Notes: generated by a model not told the origin, from the letters alone. Counted from the first letter of the stretch, positions 1 through 8,690 are shown. The stretch is DNA of 43,508 nucleotides from CAYYMH01 sp964472785 (GCA_964472785.1 CAYYMH010000035.1:1-43508), one strand, 5' to 3'. A program made the numbers and translations.

Positions 1-58
1 GAATTTAAATGGACCTAAATTGATTTTGATGGGGAATTTTGGTGGACTTTGACATGAT

Positions 59-598
59 ATGAGATTTACAATCTCAGCACCTCTTATTTGGAAAGGATAT
101 TCTATAAATACAATTAAAAAGAATGAATTAGATATTGCCAAAAGATTATTAATTGATCAGAAAAAATTTGTTAAAGCTTATAATAGTGAAAATTATGTCG
201 ATTTGTTAAAGAGTGGGGAAGTCTGGATTTTTTATGGTTACAGTGGGGATATAATTCAGTCTATTCCAGAAAATACAAATTTAAATTTCATTATTCCAGA
301 ATCCGGTGCAGTAATCTATATTGATAATGTTTGTGTACCTGTGACATGCAATGAATATGAATTAGCTCATAAATTTATTAATTATCTTTTAAATCCAGAG
401 GTTGCAGCAAAAATTATTAATGCTACATGGTTTGCTTTACCTAATATTAAAGCTCGTAAAATGGTAAAAGATGAAATTCGAAACCACCCTGGAGTCTATC
501 CTTCAAAAGATATAATAGACAAATGTGAATCTTTGGAGGATATTGGGCAAAATATTTCATTGTATGAAAACATTTGGCGCAAATTGAAGTCCAGTTAA
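59..598 (+). pseudogene. PotD-type polyamine ABC binding protein, C-terminal fragment
   Basis: The 179 residues match the C-terminal half of periplasmic spermidine/putrescine-binding proteins (PotD/PotF, usually about 350 aa). The stretch DMR...WKGYSINT and the later AVIYIDNVCVPV / ELAHKFINYLLNPE segment are typical of that family. The same frame is open from base 2 to 49, reading ...GPKLILM..., but a TGA at 50-52 sits just before HDMR, where the family normally continues (LDDMR). No Shine-Dalgarno precedes the ATG at 59. I therefore read it as the 3' part of a gene broken by a stop, with its 5' part outside the window. Alternatives are a sequencing error at the TGA or a truncated but translated protein. 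No PotABC partners are visible. The family call is firm; the broken status is inference. Confidence 0.5.
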
Positions 599-769
599 TA
601 TTTTTTTTTCATATAAGTGACCAATATCCGCAATAGCTGACTGCATTGTTTGGGCACCAAATCTGAAATTCTTTGTAATAGCTAATATTTAATAATGTCT
701 TGATTAATGTGCTTATAATCATGCGGCAGCTATAGGCGTTACAGATTGAGCTATTGCTGATTATTCTTC

Positions 770-1765
770 TCACCCCCCCCGAAACCCCTCCAACGCCTTC
801 TCCACCTCTTCCACCAGCTCCATTGAATACAAATCCGGCACCAGCATCCGCCGCGCTTCTCTGCCGGCTTGGTAGAATTTCTGCATCTGCCCTTGGGATG
901 GCGCCGGCACGATTTCCACGCCATTTTTCTTCAGCGTCTCGATGGATTTCTGGTTTTCCTCGCGGCTGAGTTTCATCAGTTTGGCGAAGTATTTTTTTGA
1001 ACTGTCCATCAGCACTTGTTGGTAGTTTTCCGGTATTTTGTCGAACATGCGTTTGGAAATGAGCACGGCTCCGGCAGCGTCAGCCAGCGCCACTTCCATC
1101 ATGTAATTGATCTTGGTAAACCACTGCAGCGCGATCATGGCTAACGGCGACGTGTAAACGCCGTCCACCATACCGGTTTGCAGCGCGGTCATCACGTCGA
1201 TCACGGACAGGGGAATCGGACTGATGCCCAGCGCTTTGAAGGTGGCTTCGGCAACTTTGTCGCCCTCCCACATCCACATTTTGACGTTTTTCATGTCGTC
1301 GATGGTTTTGACCGGCGTGTTGGCGAAAACATAGACAAAGCCCACATCTGCCCAGCCTAACAACACGTAACCGTTCTCCTCGAATCCTTTGGCAAATTTA
1401 TCATAAAACTTCTGCTGAATAAAATTAACCTCATCGTAATTCCGGAACAGAAACGGTGAGTCAAAAATTCTCACTTCGGAAAAAATTTCGCCCATTCCCA
1501 CACCGGTAAATCCGGCGCTGTGAAGTTGTCCCAACCGGATCTTGCGCAGCACATCTTTTTCATCACCAGCCACGCCGCCGGGATAAAAACGGAATCCGAC
1601 ATTGCCGTCGGTTTGTTCCCGGACTGCCTGGTCCAGTTCTTTCATGACATTCATCCAGGTGGTACCTTCCGGCGCCAGGCTGGCGAATTTGATGGTATAT
1701 TTTTGGGCGAGAGCAAAATTTGCTGTAATTAGAAACAGGATTGTACAAAAGAATATTTTTTTCAT
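770..1765 (-). CDS. dctP: TRAP transporter substrate-binding protein, DctP family (TatP-like)
   Basis: Periplasmic solute receptor of a tripartite ATP-independent (TRAP) transporter. An N-terminal signal peptide (MKKIFF... ending FALAQ) precedes a DctP fold: YTIKFASLAPEGTTW near the start, then PFLFRNYDEV, and the characteristic helix region with WMWEGDKVAEATFKALG and MVDGVYTSP. At 331 aa it has normal family length. The start chosen is the ATG at 1765, preceded by GGAG; a TTG four codons upstream overlaps that ribosome site and is unlikely. It follows tatT on the same strand after a 147-bp gap that holds two direct repeats. The ligand is unknown; the TatT partnership suggests a hydrophobic or carboxylate ligand delivered in a TatT-TatP complex. 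DctQ and DctM are absent downstream. Confidence 0.9.
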   Translation of the reverse strand: MKKIFFCTILFLITANFALAQKYTIKFASLAPEGTTWMNVMKELDQAVREQTDGNVGFRFYPGGVAGDEKDVLRKIRLGQLHSAGFTGVGMGEIFSEVRIFDSPFLFRNYDEVNFIQQKFYDKFAKGFEENGYVLLGWADVGFVYVFANTPVKTIDDMKNVKMWMWEGDKVAEATFKALGISPIPLSVIDVMTALQTGMVDGVYTSPLAMIALQWFTKINYMMEVALADAAGAVLISKRMFDKIPENYQQVLMDSSKKYFAKLMKLSREENQKSIETLKKNGVEIVPAPSQGQMQKFYQAGREARRMLVPDLYSMELVEEVEKALEGFRGG

Positions 1766-1832
1766 TAAAGACTCCAACTTATTAACTTTTTTGCGCTTAT
1801 TCAGTTTTTGCTGTTTTTTCTACTTCCCAAAA

Positions 1833-1884
1833 TTATATAAATTTGGTCATTATACTTGCCTAATTTATATAAAATTGGTCATTA
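1833..1884. repeat. Two 20-bp direct repeats between tatT and dctP
   Basis: The copies are at 1833-1852 and 1865-1884. They differ at one base (an A/T change at position 10) and share the core TTGGTCATTA. Start-to-start spacing is 32 bp, about three helical turns, so both would face the same side of the helix. The position upstream of dctP suggests an operator pair or an iteron-like site. Function is inference; the repeat itself is seen directly. Confidence 0.55.
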
Positions 1885-1912
1885 GACATTTTTTCAAAAA
1901 TTAATCAACCAA

Positions 1913-2779
1913 TTAAAACAAATCCTCAATTCGCGCCAGCAGCATTTTGGCTTTCTTTTTCGCAATCGCGTTTGTCAACTGCTGTCCCGGCAAAATATCG
2001 ACCGGTGTTTGGATCACTTTGTTTAACATCTCTTTAAATCCCTCTTCATCAAACTGCCGGGTTAAATAATATTCGGCGTAATAGACATAGGGCATTAAAA
2101 ATTTTTCCCTACTGAATTCAAAGCACCGGTCAAAATGATCGGCTGCCTTTTCCATGTTTCCACCCAACAGCAGAGGACGAATGGCGTAGATGGTGGCAAA
2201 AAACAGATGCGCGCTGCCATAAAAATAGCCTTCGTTCAGCTCCAGCACTCGTGACATCATCTGCTGGACTCTGGGAAGGTCAGCCAGGGCGTCGGGATTG
2301 CTGAAATTCAAATTGATCCAGCTTGCCCAGTTATTGGCTGTCCAAAACAGCGCCGGCACATCCGCTTCATCGAATTGATGGAGCGCGTTTTCGAACGCAT
2401 CAACATTCCCGGTCAAAGCGGACTTAAATTCACTGTTCTCATTCAAAATTCGCAGACCATAATCCCGTCCTCTTAAATACAGTGCCTGCGCGCGCTCCGG
2501 ACTTTTATCCTCAACAAATCCCAGACTGTAAGCCCCAAATCCCTGACACGCCATGAGCAATAATTCATCATTTTCCGGATCAGTCTTTATCAGCCCTTCA
2601 ATTAGTTTCAGATCAGAGGCGATGGCTTGTTCGGCTAATTCAAGATCGGTTTCTTCGTAGAGCGATTCCATGGCATTGTTGAGAATGCCGGACATGGATC
2701 GGACAGCAGTTTTTTGAATGCTGCAATTGAAGGATATTAAAAGCAATATTAAAAAAAGCAGATATGTTTTCTTTGTCAT
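1913..2779 (-). CDS. tatT: TRAP transporter TatT component family lipoprotein
   Basis: The protein resembles the TatT (T-component) family, helical TPR-like lipoproteins that form a trimeric ring and associate with the TRAP binding protein in TRAP-T systems. An N-terminal hydrophobic segment is followed by Cys19 (LLLISFNC), a plausible though non-canonical lipobox. The rest is alpha-helical with TPR-like pairs: AQALYLRGRDYGLRIL, ALFWTANNWASWINLN, and a C-terminal PGQQLTNAIAKKKAKMLL segment typical of the family. At 288 aa it has the expected length. It lies directly upstream of the DctP-type receptor, the usual order in TRAP-T operons. No ribosome-binding site is evident before the ATG, so its expression signals lie further upstream or are weak. 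Confidence 0.85.
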   Translation of the reverse strand: MTKKTYLLFLILLLISFNCSIQKTAVRSMSGILNNAMESLYEETDLELAEQAIASDLKLIEGLIKTDPENDELLLMACQGFGAYSLGFVEDKSPERAQALYLRGRDYGLRILNENSEFKSALTGNVDAFENALHQFDEADVPALFWTANNWASWINLNFSNPDALADLPRVQQMMSRVLELNEGYFYGSAHLFFATIYAIRPLLLGGNMEKAADHFDRCFEFSREKFLMPYVYYAEYYLTRQFDEEGFKEMLNKVIQTPVDILPGQQLTNAIAKKKAKMLLARIEDLF

Positions 2780-2952
2780 TGCTAAAGCTTTGGGAAATCT
2801 GAATATCTATTCTACTCAAACTATTTTAAGATATGCAAAAGCGTTTAATTTTTATGCAAAAAAATTTACAAAGTCCAAAGAACTAATACAGTGTACCGTG
2901 GAATTGATTTTCCCTTATTGAGTCATAATAGCAACTGTAATCAATGATTTGA

Positions 2953-3447
2953 TTATTTCAGAATACCAAATTTTTTAACTTGTTCAATTATCAAATCTCG
3001 ATCTTTGCAGTTTTCCAAAATAAAATAATTGTTTTTTAATTCCTTGATCTTTTTTATTGATATTGACTTTTGATTTAATTCTTGAATTAAAAAGGTAGGG
3101 ACGAAATATAGTTCAAAAGTATCTTTTGCTAACGGATGAACGCCGATAATGACATCAGAATGAGCTGTTGATTGGACATATTCCTTAACACCAGACTTGT
3201 AAGTTCTGTCAACTCCACCTCTCGATCCTCCAATGAAGCTAATGCTTTTTTTTGCTGTTTTTACTTGGGCTCTAATAATATTTTCTGTGCCATCGCTTTC
3301 TTTAAATACAATTATGATGTCATAAGGTGACAATGGTAAATCTACCAAAGAAACATTTTGGTATTTTTTCATTAAAATGCCAACAACAATATGTTCATGA
3401 GCAAATCCATCAACGGATGCCTGTCGTCCTCTTTCTTCCTTATTCAT
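2953..3447 (-). CDS. Putative PD-(D/E)xK-superfamily restriction endonuclease
   Basis: A 164-aa protein beginning 16 bp after the stop of a DNA methyltransferase on the same strand, so co-transcribed with it. The visible motif set is E18, then PYD (41-43), then QVK (61-63) at the end of a predicted beta strand. This matches the PD-(D/E)xK nuclease core in its Q-x-K variant, known from the group I intron endonuclease I-Ssp6803I family. A conserved GGSRGGVDRTYKSG loop follows, then a beta-rich C-terminal half. The nuclease motif and the linkage to a methyltransferase together make a type II restriction enzyme the best reading. The sequence is AT-rich like its neighbour and unlike the flanking genes, consistent with acquisition as a unit. 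Recognition site unknown. Confidence 0.65.
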   Translation of the reverse strand: MNKEERGRQASVDGFAHEHIVVGILMKKYQNVSLVDLPLSPYDIIIVFKESDGTENIIRAQVKTAKKSISFIGGSRGGVDRTYKSGVKEYVQSTAHSDVIIGVHPLAKDTFELYFVPTFLIQELNQKSISIKKIKELKNNYFILENCKDRDLIIEQVKKFGILK

Positions 3448-3463
3448 GATTATTTATACCAAC

Positions 3464-4891
3464 TCATTTTCTTAAGACCAATATCCAATCTGTATTTATT
3501 CTTTCTTCCCTTGGAACTTTAATAAAATGTCTAATTATTTCAGACGCAAAATAATTTTCAATTTTAAATCCTATTTTATCTGAAAGCTGCAGAATGTACT
3601 TCCAGTTTTCAAATATTTCTCCACGGATTCTGTTGTTACCAACAACCAAAACATATCGACCATTGTCTTTTAAGACTCTATGTGTCTCAATTAAATTTAG
3701 ATACATATCTTTTAAAAAATTATAGACGATGAACGCTCTTCTTTTATCTTTTTCAAAAATATTAGAAATGACTTTATCTGCTTCAGGTATGTTAATTTTA
3801 TGAAGATTTTTATAATTCTCAACTGATACACTCTCCGTCCCAACATGCTTCTTTTTTAACGGTGTTAAAGACCCATTTGCTATTCCCAGCCAATAGATTT
3901 CTAATTGATGTGTTCTTGGGTAATCAACTGCATTAGCATAAGGGGGAGAGGTAACTGCTAAATCGAAATAATTCTCTGGATAGTTAATTTTTCGTGCATC
4001 CATATTTTCAGAAAAAACAGCATTTATATCAATTGGGCAAATATTGGAAAACTCTATCATTTTAGGGATATTAATTAAAATAGTTTCTGTAAACCGCTTC
4101 AATGCATCAGCTGGATTAACGATTTTATTTAACTTTTTTCTAATGACTGTTCTTGTACAATTATCGTCCGCATTGGAAACAGAGCGAATTATTGACGAAA
4201 AACATATTTTGTAGAAATCCTTTACATAATTGTTTACTTCAAGATTATCAATTGTCTTTTTCAGATAAGCAAGTTCATATATTATCTCTTTGTTAAACCA
4301 ATTATCTCTATATGGAAAAATTGGAATATCGCTTTCGTCCACTTTTTTAGGATGGTACTTTTTTACTGAATCTAAAAGAACATTTTTCGTTTTGATTAGG
4401 TCTTGTTCATTTAATGGCTTCGTTTTAACAATAGAAAGAAATCTTGAGAAAGGGTCTACGTCAATTCCGACAGAATGTCTTCTATTTAATAATGCTTCGA
4501 TATTTGTCGTACCGCTACCTGAAAAAGGATCAAGTATAATATCGTTTTCTTCCGAATATCTTTTTATTAACCAGCGAGGCAGCTCTGGAAAAAATTTGGC
4601 AGGATATTTATGCAACCCGTGTGTAAGTATGCTCTGATCGTAACTAATAAATAAGAATCTATCATTATCATTGATTGGCAAATCTGGTGGTATTTCACCA
4701 TCAACTTGTATAACTTTTTCACCGAATTCATTTACTATTTCTTTTACATTATAAGGCAAGTTGTTCTTAAAAAGTGCATATTGGTGTTTATTTTTTTTAT
4801 ATTTACCAATTCTATTGTTATTCTTTTTAGCAACTATAGTTTGTATCTCGTCAATTGAAATTGGATAATAATTGGTATCAATTTGCATCAT
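3464..4891 (-). CDS. DNA methyltransferase (N4-cytosine or N6-adenine), type II modification
   Basis: SAM-dependent DNA amino-methyltransferase of 475 aa. A motif-X-like HGLHKYPAKF (91-100) is followed by motif I DPFSGSGTT (121-129), the acidic strand end GIDVDP (142-147), then about 165 residues before catalytic motif IV TSPPY (314-318), and a YVLVVGNN strand near 413-420. The order X-I-(insert)-IV is alpha-like rather than the beta order usual for SPPY enzymes, so the long insert is the likely target-recognition region. SPPY favours N4-cytosine but does not prove it. The start ATG at 4891 has GGAAAG upstream. With the adjacent nuclease it forms a restriction-modification pair. Base composition is clearly more AT-rich than in CstA next door, suggesting lateral gain. 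Confidence 0.88.
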   Translation of the reverse strand: MMQIDTNYYPISIDEIQTIVAKKNNNRIGKYKKNKHQYALFKNNLPYNVKEIVNEFGEKVIQVDGEIPPDLPINDNDRFLFISYDQSILTHGLHKYPAKFFPELPRWLIKRYSEENDIILDPFSGSGTTNIEALLNRRHSVGIDVDPFSRFLSIVKTKPLNEQDLIKTKNVLLDSVKKYHPKKVDESDIPIFPYRDNWFNKEIIYELAYLKKTIDNLEVNNYVKDFYKICFSSIIRSVSNADDNCTRTVIRKKLNKIVNPADALKRFTETILINIPKMIEFSNICPIDINAVFSENMDARKINYPENYFDLAVTSPPYANAVDYPRTHQLEIYWLGIANGSLTPLKKKHVGTESVSVENYKNLHKINIPEADKVISNIFEKDKRRAFIVYNFLKDMYLNLIETHRVLKDNGRYVLVVGNNRIRGEIFENWKYILQLSDKIGFKIENYFASEIIRHFIKVPREERINTDWILVLRK

Positions 4892-5054
4892 ATTCTTTCC
4901 GATTATTGCAGTGCACTTTTTTTAATTAACTCTATATGTCATTTATCTGAATAAAAGATATAACATTTTTTTTTAATTGTCAACATAAAATATAGAATTT
5001 CAAAAATTAATAAAATTAATCTATTAGAATGACTATATTCATATCTCAATACAA

Positions 5055-6737
5055 TTATGATTTACTTTGCGCTAAAGCCAGCTTCCTGTAAGCCTCAAAA
5101 ACCAAAATCAGCGCCACAAAAAACAACACAATCCCGATAATTCCCAACAGGAAGGTGCTGACTAAATTGAACGATTCCGGCATCACGTTCCCCGAATAGT
5201 ATTGCGCAAGCAGAGTGAATTTTTTATAAACCAGCACAATCAGCGCGGACAGCGTCACCGCGAACATGAAATACATGGGGTAGCGGAGAAAATGGTTTTT
5301 CTGCTGTTTTTTTGCCAGCCACACACTTCCGGCTAACAACGCCAGTGCTGCTAAAAGCTGATTGGCTGCTCCAAAAATAGGCCAGATGGCGGTATAGCTT
5401 CCAGACAGTGCCAGAATGCCTGCCGGTAAAATAGTAAGAAAAGTCGCCGCAAACCGATTGGTGAGGAAGTTTTGAGCATTGCTCTGATTTTCTGATCTGA
5501 AAAATTCCTGGAAGGCAAATCGTCCCAAACGGGTTGCCGTATCCAATGACGTTAGTGCAAATGCTGAAACAGCCAGCGCTGCAAATGTAACGCCGACTTC
5601 AATCGGAACACCCAACTTATTTACAAAACTGCCAATGCCACTGGAAAATAAACTGATGGGACCCTCGTGCGCCAACCTGACTGCATAGTCGAATTTGAGT
5701 AAAGTAGCGACTGTGATCAAAGCAATAATAGCCAGCAAACCTTCAATTAGCATTCCGCCGTAGCCGACCGGTTTGGCATCAGTTTCTTTATCCAATTGTT
5801 TGGCAGTTGTTCCGGAAGCAACCAGCGAATGGAAACCGGATATCGCCCCGCAGGCAACGGTGACAAATAAAATCGGAAACATGATGCCTAATTTGGGATT
5901 GATGAAATGCGTAAATGCCGGAAATTGAATGCCCGGATTCTTGAACAAAATCCCGATAAAAGCACCCAACAAAACGATGTAAAGTAAAAATGAATTTAAG
6001 TAATCGCGGGGCTGCAACAGAATCCAGACCGGGGTAACCGAGGCAACAAAAATATACGCTAACAATATCCACGACCAACTCTGTTGGGCAGCGACTCCGT
6101 TCGCCGATAACACCAGCGGAAATTTAATTCCGATCCAGACACAAATTAACAGTAGCGCAACGCCGATAATCGTTGCCACTGCGAGCGATGTTTTCATCCG
6201 ATAAATAGAAAGTCCAAAAATGACCGCGAGCAGAATAAATAAAATTGAAGCAGATGCCACCTCCGGGGTCGCCACAAACGTCTTTGCCACCAAAATGGCG
6301 AACGCCGCGATGATCAGCACCAGCGTGGCCCAGGCAAAAATCAGGAACAACTGCTTTCCCCGTACGCCGATCTGCTCTTCGATCACCTTGCCGATGGACT
6401 GTCCTTTGTGGCGAACAGAGACGATGAGTGACGTGAAATCATGGACAGCACCGATGAAGATGTTGCCGAAAATGATCCACAAAAATACCGGTACCCAGCC
6501 AAAGACAGCAGCGGTAATCGGACCGATAATCGGTGCGGCACCGGCAATGGATGCGAAATGATGACCCAACAAAACCGGCGCTTTTGCCGGCACATAATCC
6601 ACGTTATCCCGCATGGTGTGCGCCGGTGTTTTTCGTTTCGGATCAATACCGAGTTTTTTGGATAAATATTTTCCGTAAAAAAGATAACTACTTCCAAAGC
6701 AGACTACAGTGATAATAATCAGTACTGTCGAACTCAC
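5055..6737 (-). CDS. cstA: CstA family carbon starvation protein (peptide/pyruvate transporter)
   Basis: Polytopic inner-membrane transporter of the CstA family, known in enterobacteria for peptide and pyruvate uptake under carbon limitation. The family signature GHHFASIAGAAPIIGP lies at about residues 58-73, preceded by RDNVDYVPAKAPVLL. Many hydrophobic helices follow, including the AVHDF segment, SGFHSLVASGTTAKQ, and FALTSLDTATRLGRFAFQE. At 560 aa it is the shorter form seen in many anaerobes, lacking the long C-terminal extension of E. coli CstA. The start is GTG at 6737 with a strong GGGGAGG ribosome site eight bases upstream. It stands 45 bp downstream of lemA on the same strand, so it may be read from that transcript. 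Substrate here is not shown by sequence. Confidence 0.93.
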   Translation of the reverse strand: MSSTVLIIITVVCFGSSYLFYGKYLSKKLGIDPKRKTPAHTMRDNVDYVPAKAPVLLGHHFASIAGAAPIIGPITAAVFGWVPVFLWIIFGNIFIGAVHDFTSLIVSVRHKGQSIGKVIEEQIGVRGKQLFLIFAWATLVLIIAAFAILVAKTFVATPEVASASILFILLAVIFGLSIYRMKTSLAVATIIGVALLLICVWIGIKFPLVLSANGVAAQQSWSWILLAYIFVASVTPVWILLQPRDYLNSFLLYIVLLGAFIGILFKNPGIQFPAFTHFINPKLGIMFPILFVTVACGAISGFHSLVASGTTAKQLDKETDAKPVGYGGMLIEGLLAIIALITVATLLKFDYAVRLAHEGPISLFSSGIGSFVNKLGVPIEVGVTFAALAVSAFALTSLDTATRLGRFAFQEFFRSENQSNAQNFLTNRFAATFLTILPAGILALSGSYTAIWPIFGAANQLLAALALLAGSVWLAKKQQKNHFLRYPMYFMFAVTLSALIVLVYKKFTLLAQYYSGNVMPESFNLVSTFLLGIIGIVLFFVALILVFEAYRKLALAQSKS

Positions 6738-6782
6738 AAATAAGCCTCCCCTCGGAAATTTATCATTTACAATTAAGCGACC

Positions 6783-7364
6783 TTAATTACTAAAATCCAC
6801 TTTAGGTGCTTCCTGTGCAGCATCAGGTGCTTCAAAGTACGGGCGTTTTTCAAAACCGAACATTCCGGCGATGATGTTGGTCGGAAATTGTCTGACTTTT
6901 TGATTGTAATTTCTGACCTGCTCGTTATACCGTCGCCGCTCAACCGCGATCCGGTTTTCTGTCCCTGCTAACTCATCCTGAAGCCGGATGAAATTCTGAT
7001 TTGCTTTTAAATCCGGATAACGTTCAACGACGACCAACAATCTTGAAAGCGCACTGGACAGTTGGTTGTTGGATTCAATTTGTTCGGAACGCGTATTTGC
7101 CTGCCCAACACTGGCTCTGGCTTTTGTTACTTCGGTCAAGACCTCTCTTTCGTGGCTGGCGTATCCCTTCACTGTTTCCACCAGATTTGGTATCAAATCA
7201 TAGCGTCTCTGCAGGACATTTTCAACCTGTGACCACGCTTCGTTCACATTTTCGTCCATGGTCACCAACGAATTGTAAGTCCCTTTGATCGAGGAAAAGA
7301 GAAGAAAAATAATGACCACAACGACTGCTAAGACAATTAAAAAGATTTTCAATCCTTTACTCAT
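6783..7364 (-). CDS. lemA: LemA family protein
   Basis: A 193-aa membrane-anchored protein of the LemA family. One N-terminal transmembrane helix (about 6-27) is followed by the hallmark NEAWSQVENVLQRRYDLIPNL near residue 40 and VKGYASHE shortly after. Long alpha-helical coiled segments run to the conserved NQKVRQFPTNIIAGMFGF and RPYFEA near the C-terminus. The function of the family is poorly defined; members often lie beside TPM-domain (YgcG-like) membrane proteins, and one such gene is found 1.4 kb upstream here. AAGGAG precedes the ATG. The nucleotidyltransferase gene upstream ends only 16 bp before it, so the two are probably co-transcribed. Confidence 0.93.
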   Translation of the reverse strand: MSKGLKIFLIVLAVVVVIIFLLFSSIKGTYNSLVTMDENVNEAWSQVENVLQRRYDLIPNLVETVKGYASHEREVLTEVTKARASVGQANTRSEQIESNNQLSSALSRLLVVVERYPDLKANQNFIRLQDELAGTENRIAVERRRYNEQVRNYNQKVRQFPTNIIAGMFGFEKRPYFEAPDAAQEAPKVDFSN

Positions 7365-7380
7365 TTTTTATCTCCTTCTT

Positions 7381-8106
7381 TTAAAGCGCATCTACAGTTA
7401 TCGTCAATTTACGAATTTGTTCAATATAATTTTCCATCAAATCATTTAATTCATTACTGCCTAATTTCAGGCTATTATTTCTCAATTTCACCAATTGCTC
7501 AAAAACATTGTAATTTAAGTTGAATTCTTCTGAAGTCGATTTGAGAATATCAGTCTTTGATGAAGGTATTTCCTGACCCTTCAGATACAACAGCCCTGAA
7601 AAAATGGACGTAAACGTCGGCAATGAGACTGTCATCAATTCTTGAATCGATTTCTTTTTGCCGTACGTATTCAAATAACTTTCCCGCAGGTGAAGTAGTT
7701 TACCCCGAAGCTCTCGTTCACATTGCAGCCGCAAATCTTTGGTGTCAATTTTTATGTCGGCAAGAACATCTTCACCGTAAACCACCTGATAGCTCTCCCG
7801 CATCGTTAAAAATTCGATAGGGAAACTATCCAACGAAGATTCAATGTAGCCTTTAGTCAACATTAGCGGTGTTTCGGCATTGCGTTTCTGCCAGCGCTTG
7901 ACCAATGAGTGGGCTTTGCGAATATCTCGGATACCTTGATCAGACAGCACGATCATAAAATTAATGTCCGACTTTTTGTACACATATTCTCCGCGCGCGG
8001 CGCTGCCATAAAGAATGATAGAAATTAAATTATCCCCGAAGGCAGATTTGTATTCATTGGTAAATGCTTCGAAAATTTCATCCGGAGATTTTGGAATTTT
8101 TCCCAT
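7381..8106 (-). CDS. Nucleotidyltransferase-fold protein with altered catalytic motif
   Basis: A 241-aa protein with an N-terminal pol-beta-like nucleotidyltransferase domain (about 10-120) and an alpha-helical C-terminal half that may be HEPN- or KNTase-C-like. The GS motif reads YGSAARGE (33-40), followed by SDINFMIV (46-53). In active family members the latter is usually D-x-D; here the second aspartate is Asn49, which may weaken metal binding. AAAGGAGC precedes the ATG. The gene sits between lemA and a repeat-flanked four-helix-bundle gene. Possible roles are aminoglycoside-type nucleotidyl transfer, an MNT-like toxin-antitoxin component, or a catalytically dead regulator; I cannot choose between them from sequence. 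Confidence 0.75.
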   Translation of the reverse strand: MGKIPKSPDEIFEAFTNEYKSAFGDNLISIILYGSAARGEYVYKKSDINFMIVLSDQGIRDIRKAHSLVKRWQKRNAETPLMLTKGYIESSLDSFPIEFLTMRESYQVVYGEDVLADIKIDTKDLRLQCERELRGKLLHLRESYLNTYGKKKSIQELMTVSLPTFTSIFSGLLYLKGQEIPSSKTDILKSTSEEFNLNYNVFEQLVKLRNNSLKLGSNELNDLMENYIEQIRKLTITVDAL

Positions 8107-8143
8107 GGAAATGCTCCTTTTATGTTCAGTTTTTTGGTTACGA

Positions 8144-8206
8144 GTTATTCGTTTCGTGTTTCTTGTTATTCGTTTCGTGTTTCTGGTTATTCGTTTCGTG
8201 TTTCTG
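8144..8206. repeat. Tandem repeat, three 21-bp units
   Basis: Three consecutive units at 8144-8164, 8165-8185 and 8186-8206, each containing the core TTCGTTTCGTGTTTCT. The last two are identical and the first differs only at its final base. A partial fourth unit (GTTTCACGA) follows. The array lies in the intergenic space just upstream of the nucleotidyltransferase start and downstream of the four-helix-bundle gene. Copy number is likely variable between strains. No function can be read from it. Confidence 0.8.
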
Positions 8207-8268
8207 GTTTCACGACTTTGTTTGTAGTTTCAAGTCTTTAATTTTGAGATTGACGCTTGATTTTTTTA

Positions 8269-8610
8269 TTATTGCTTATATTTTTGTCCTTTGATGTTCG
8301 AAGTTTTCAAATACTTGATTAAACCACCGGTTAATTTTGAAATTTCTGATGTCAGGTTGTAAAGCTCATTGAATTTTGTGATTGAAATATAATTTTGATC
8401 CAAAGCAATGTATAGCTGACTCATCAATTCTCCGGTCGAACCTTTTGCGATCGCCAAAAACTGGTTAAATTCTCGAGTTCCACTCCGCTCGAATCCTTCC
8501 GCGATATTAGAAATAATTGAGATAGCTGACCTTCTCATTTGATTTGTCAGAGCATAATCTCGGCAGAAAACATCTTCACGAGTTACCGGGTAAATTTGTT
8601 GACAGAGCAT
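8269..8610 (-). pseudogene. Four-helix-bundle protein (23S rRNA IVS-protein family), damaged 5' end
   Basis: Small helical protein of the four-helix-bundle/S23 family first found in 23S rRNA intervening sequences. Diagnostic segments are LTNQMRRSAISIISNIAEGFER and EFNQFLAIAKGSTGEL. The only available ATG (8608-8610) begins in the middle of the conserved N-terminal helix: the frame upstream of it still reads SFEEIESWKKAR, the usual start of this family, but has no start codon before a TAA. A GTG at 8651-8653 opens VKF in another frame and would join the conserved frame if one T were removed from the TTTT run at about 8643-8646 (minus-strand sense). So either a one-base frameshift inactivated the gene, or the assembly has an error, or a shortened 113-aa product is made. 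Confidence 0.65.
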
Positions 8611-8690
8611 TCTGGCTTTCTTCCAACTTTCGATTTCTTCAAAACTTTACCACGTAGGCATGATCAAATCCCCATTTTGAATTTGTAGCC

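Noticed and set aside
630..757. Inverted copies of GCAATAGCT at 630-638 and 749-757 as transposon ends
   Set aside because: Only nine bases, no transposase between them and no target duplication seen.
773..780. Run of eight C (poly-G in dctP) as a phase-variable tract
   Set aside because: It lies in the last two codons of dctP, so slippage would barely alter the protein; it may just be a homopolymer.
2718..2921. Plus-strand reading frame of 67 codons overlapping the tatT 5' end
   Set aside because: It overlaps the start of a well-supported gene, has no ribosome site and matches no family I know.
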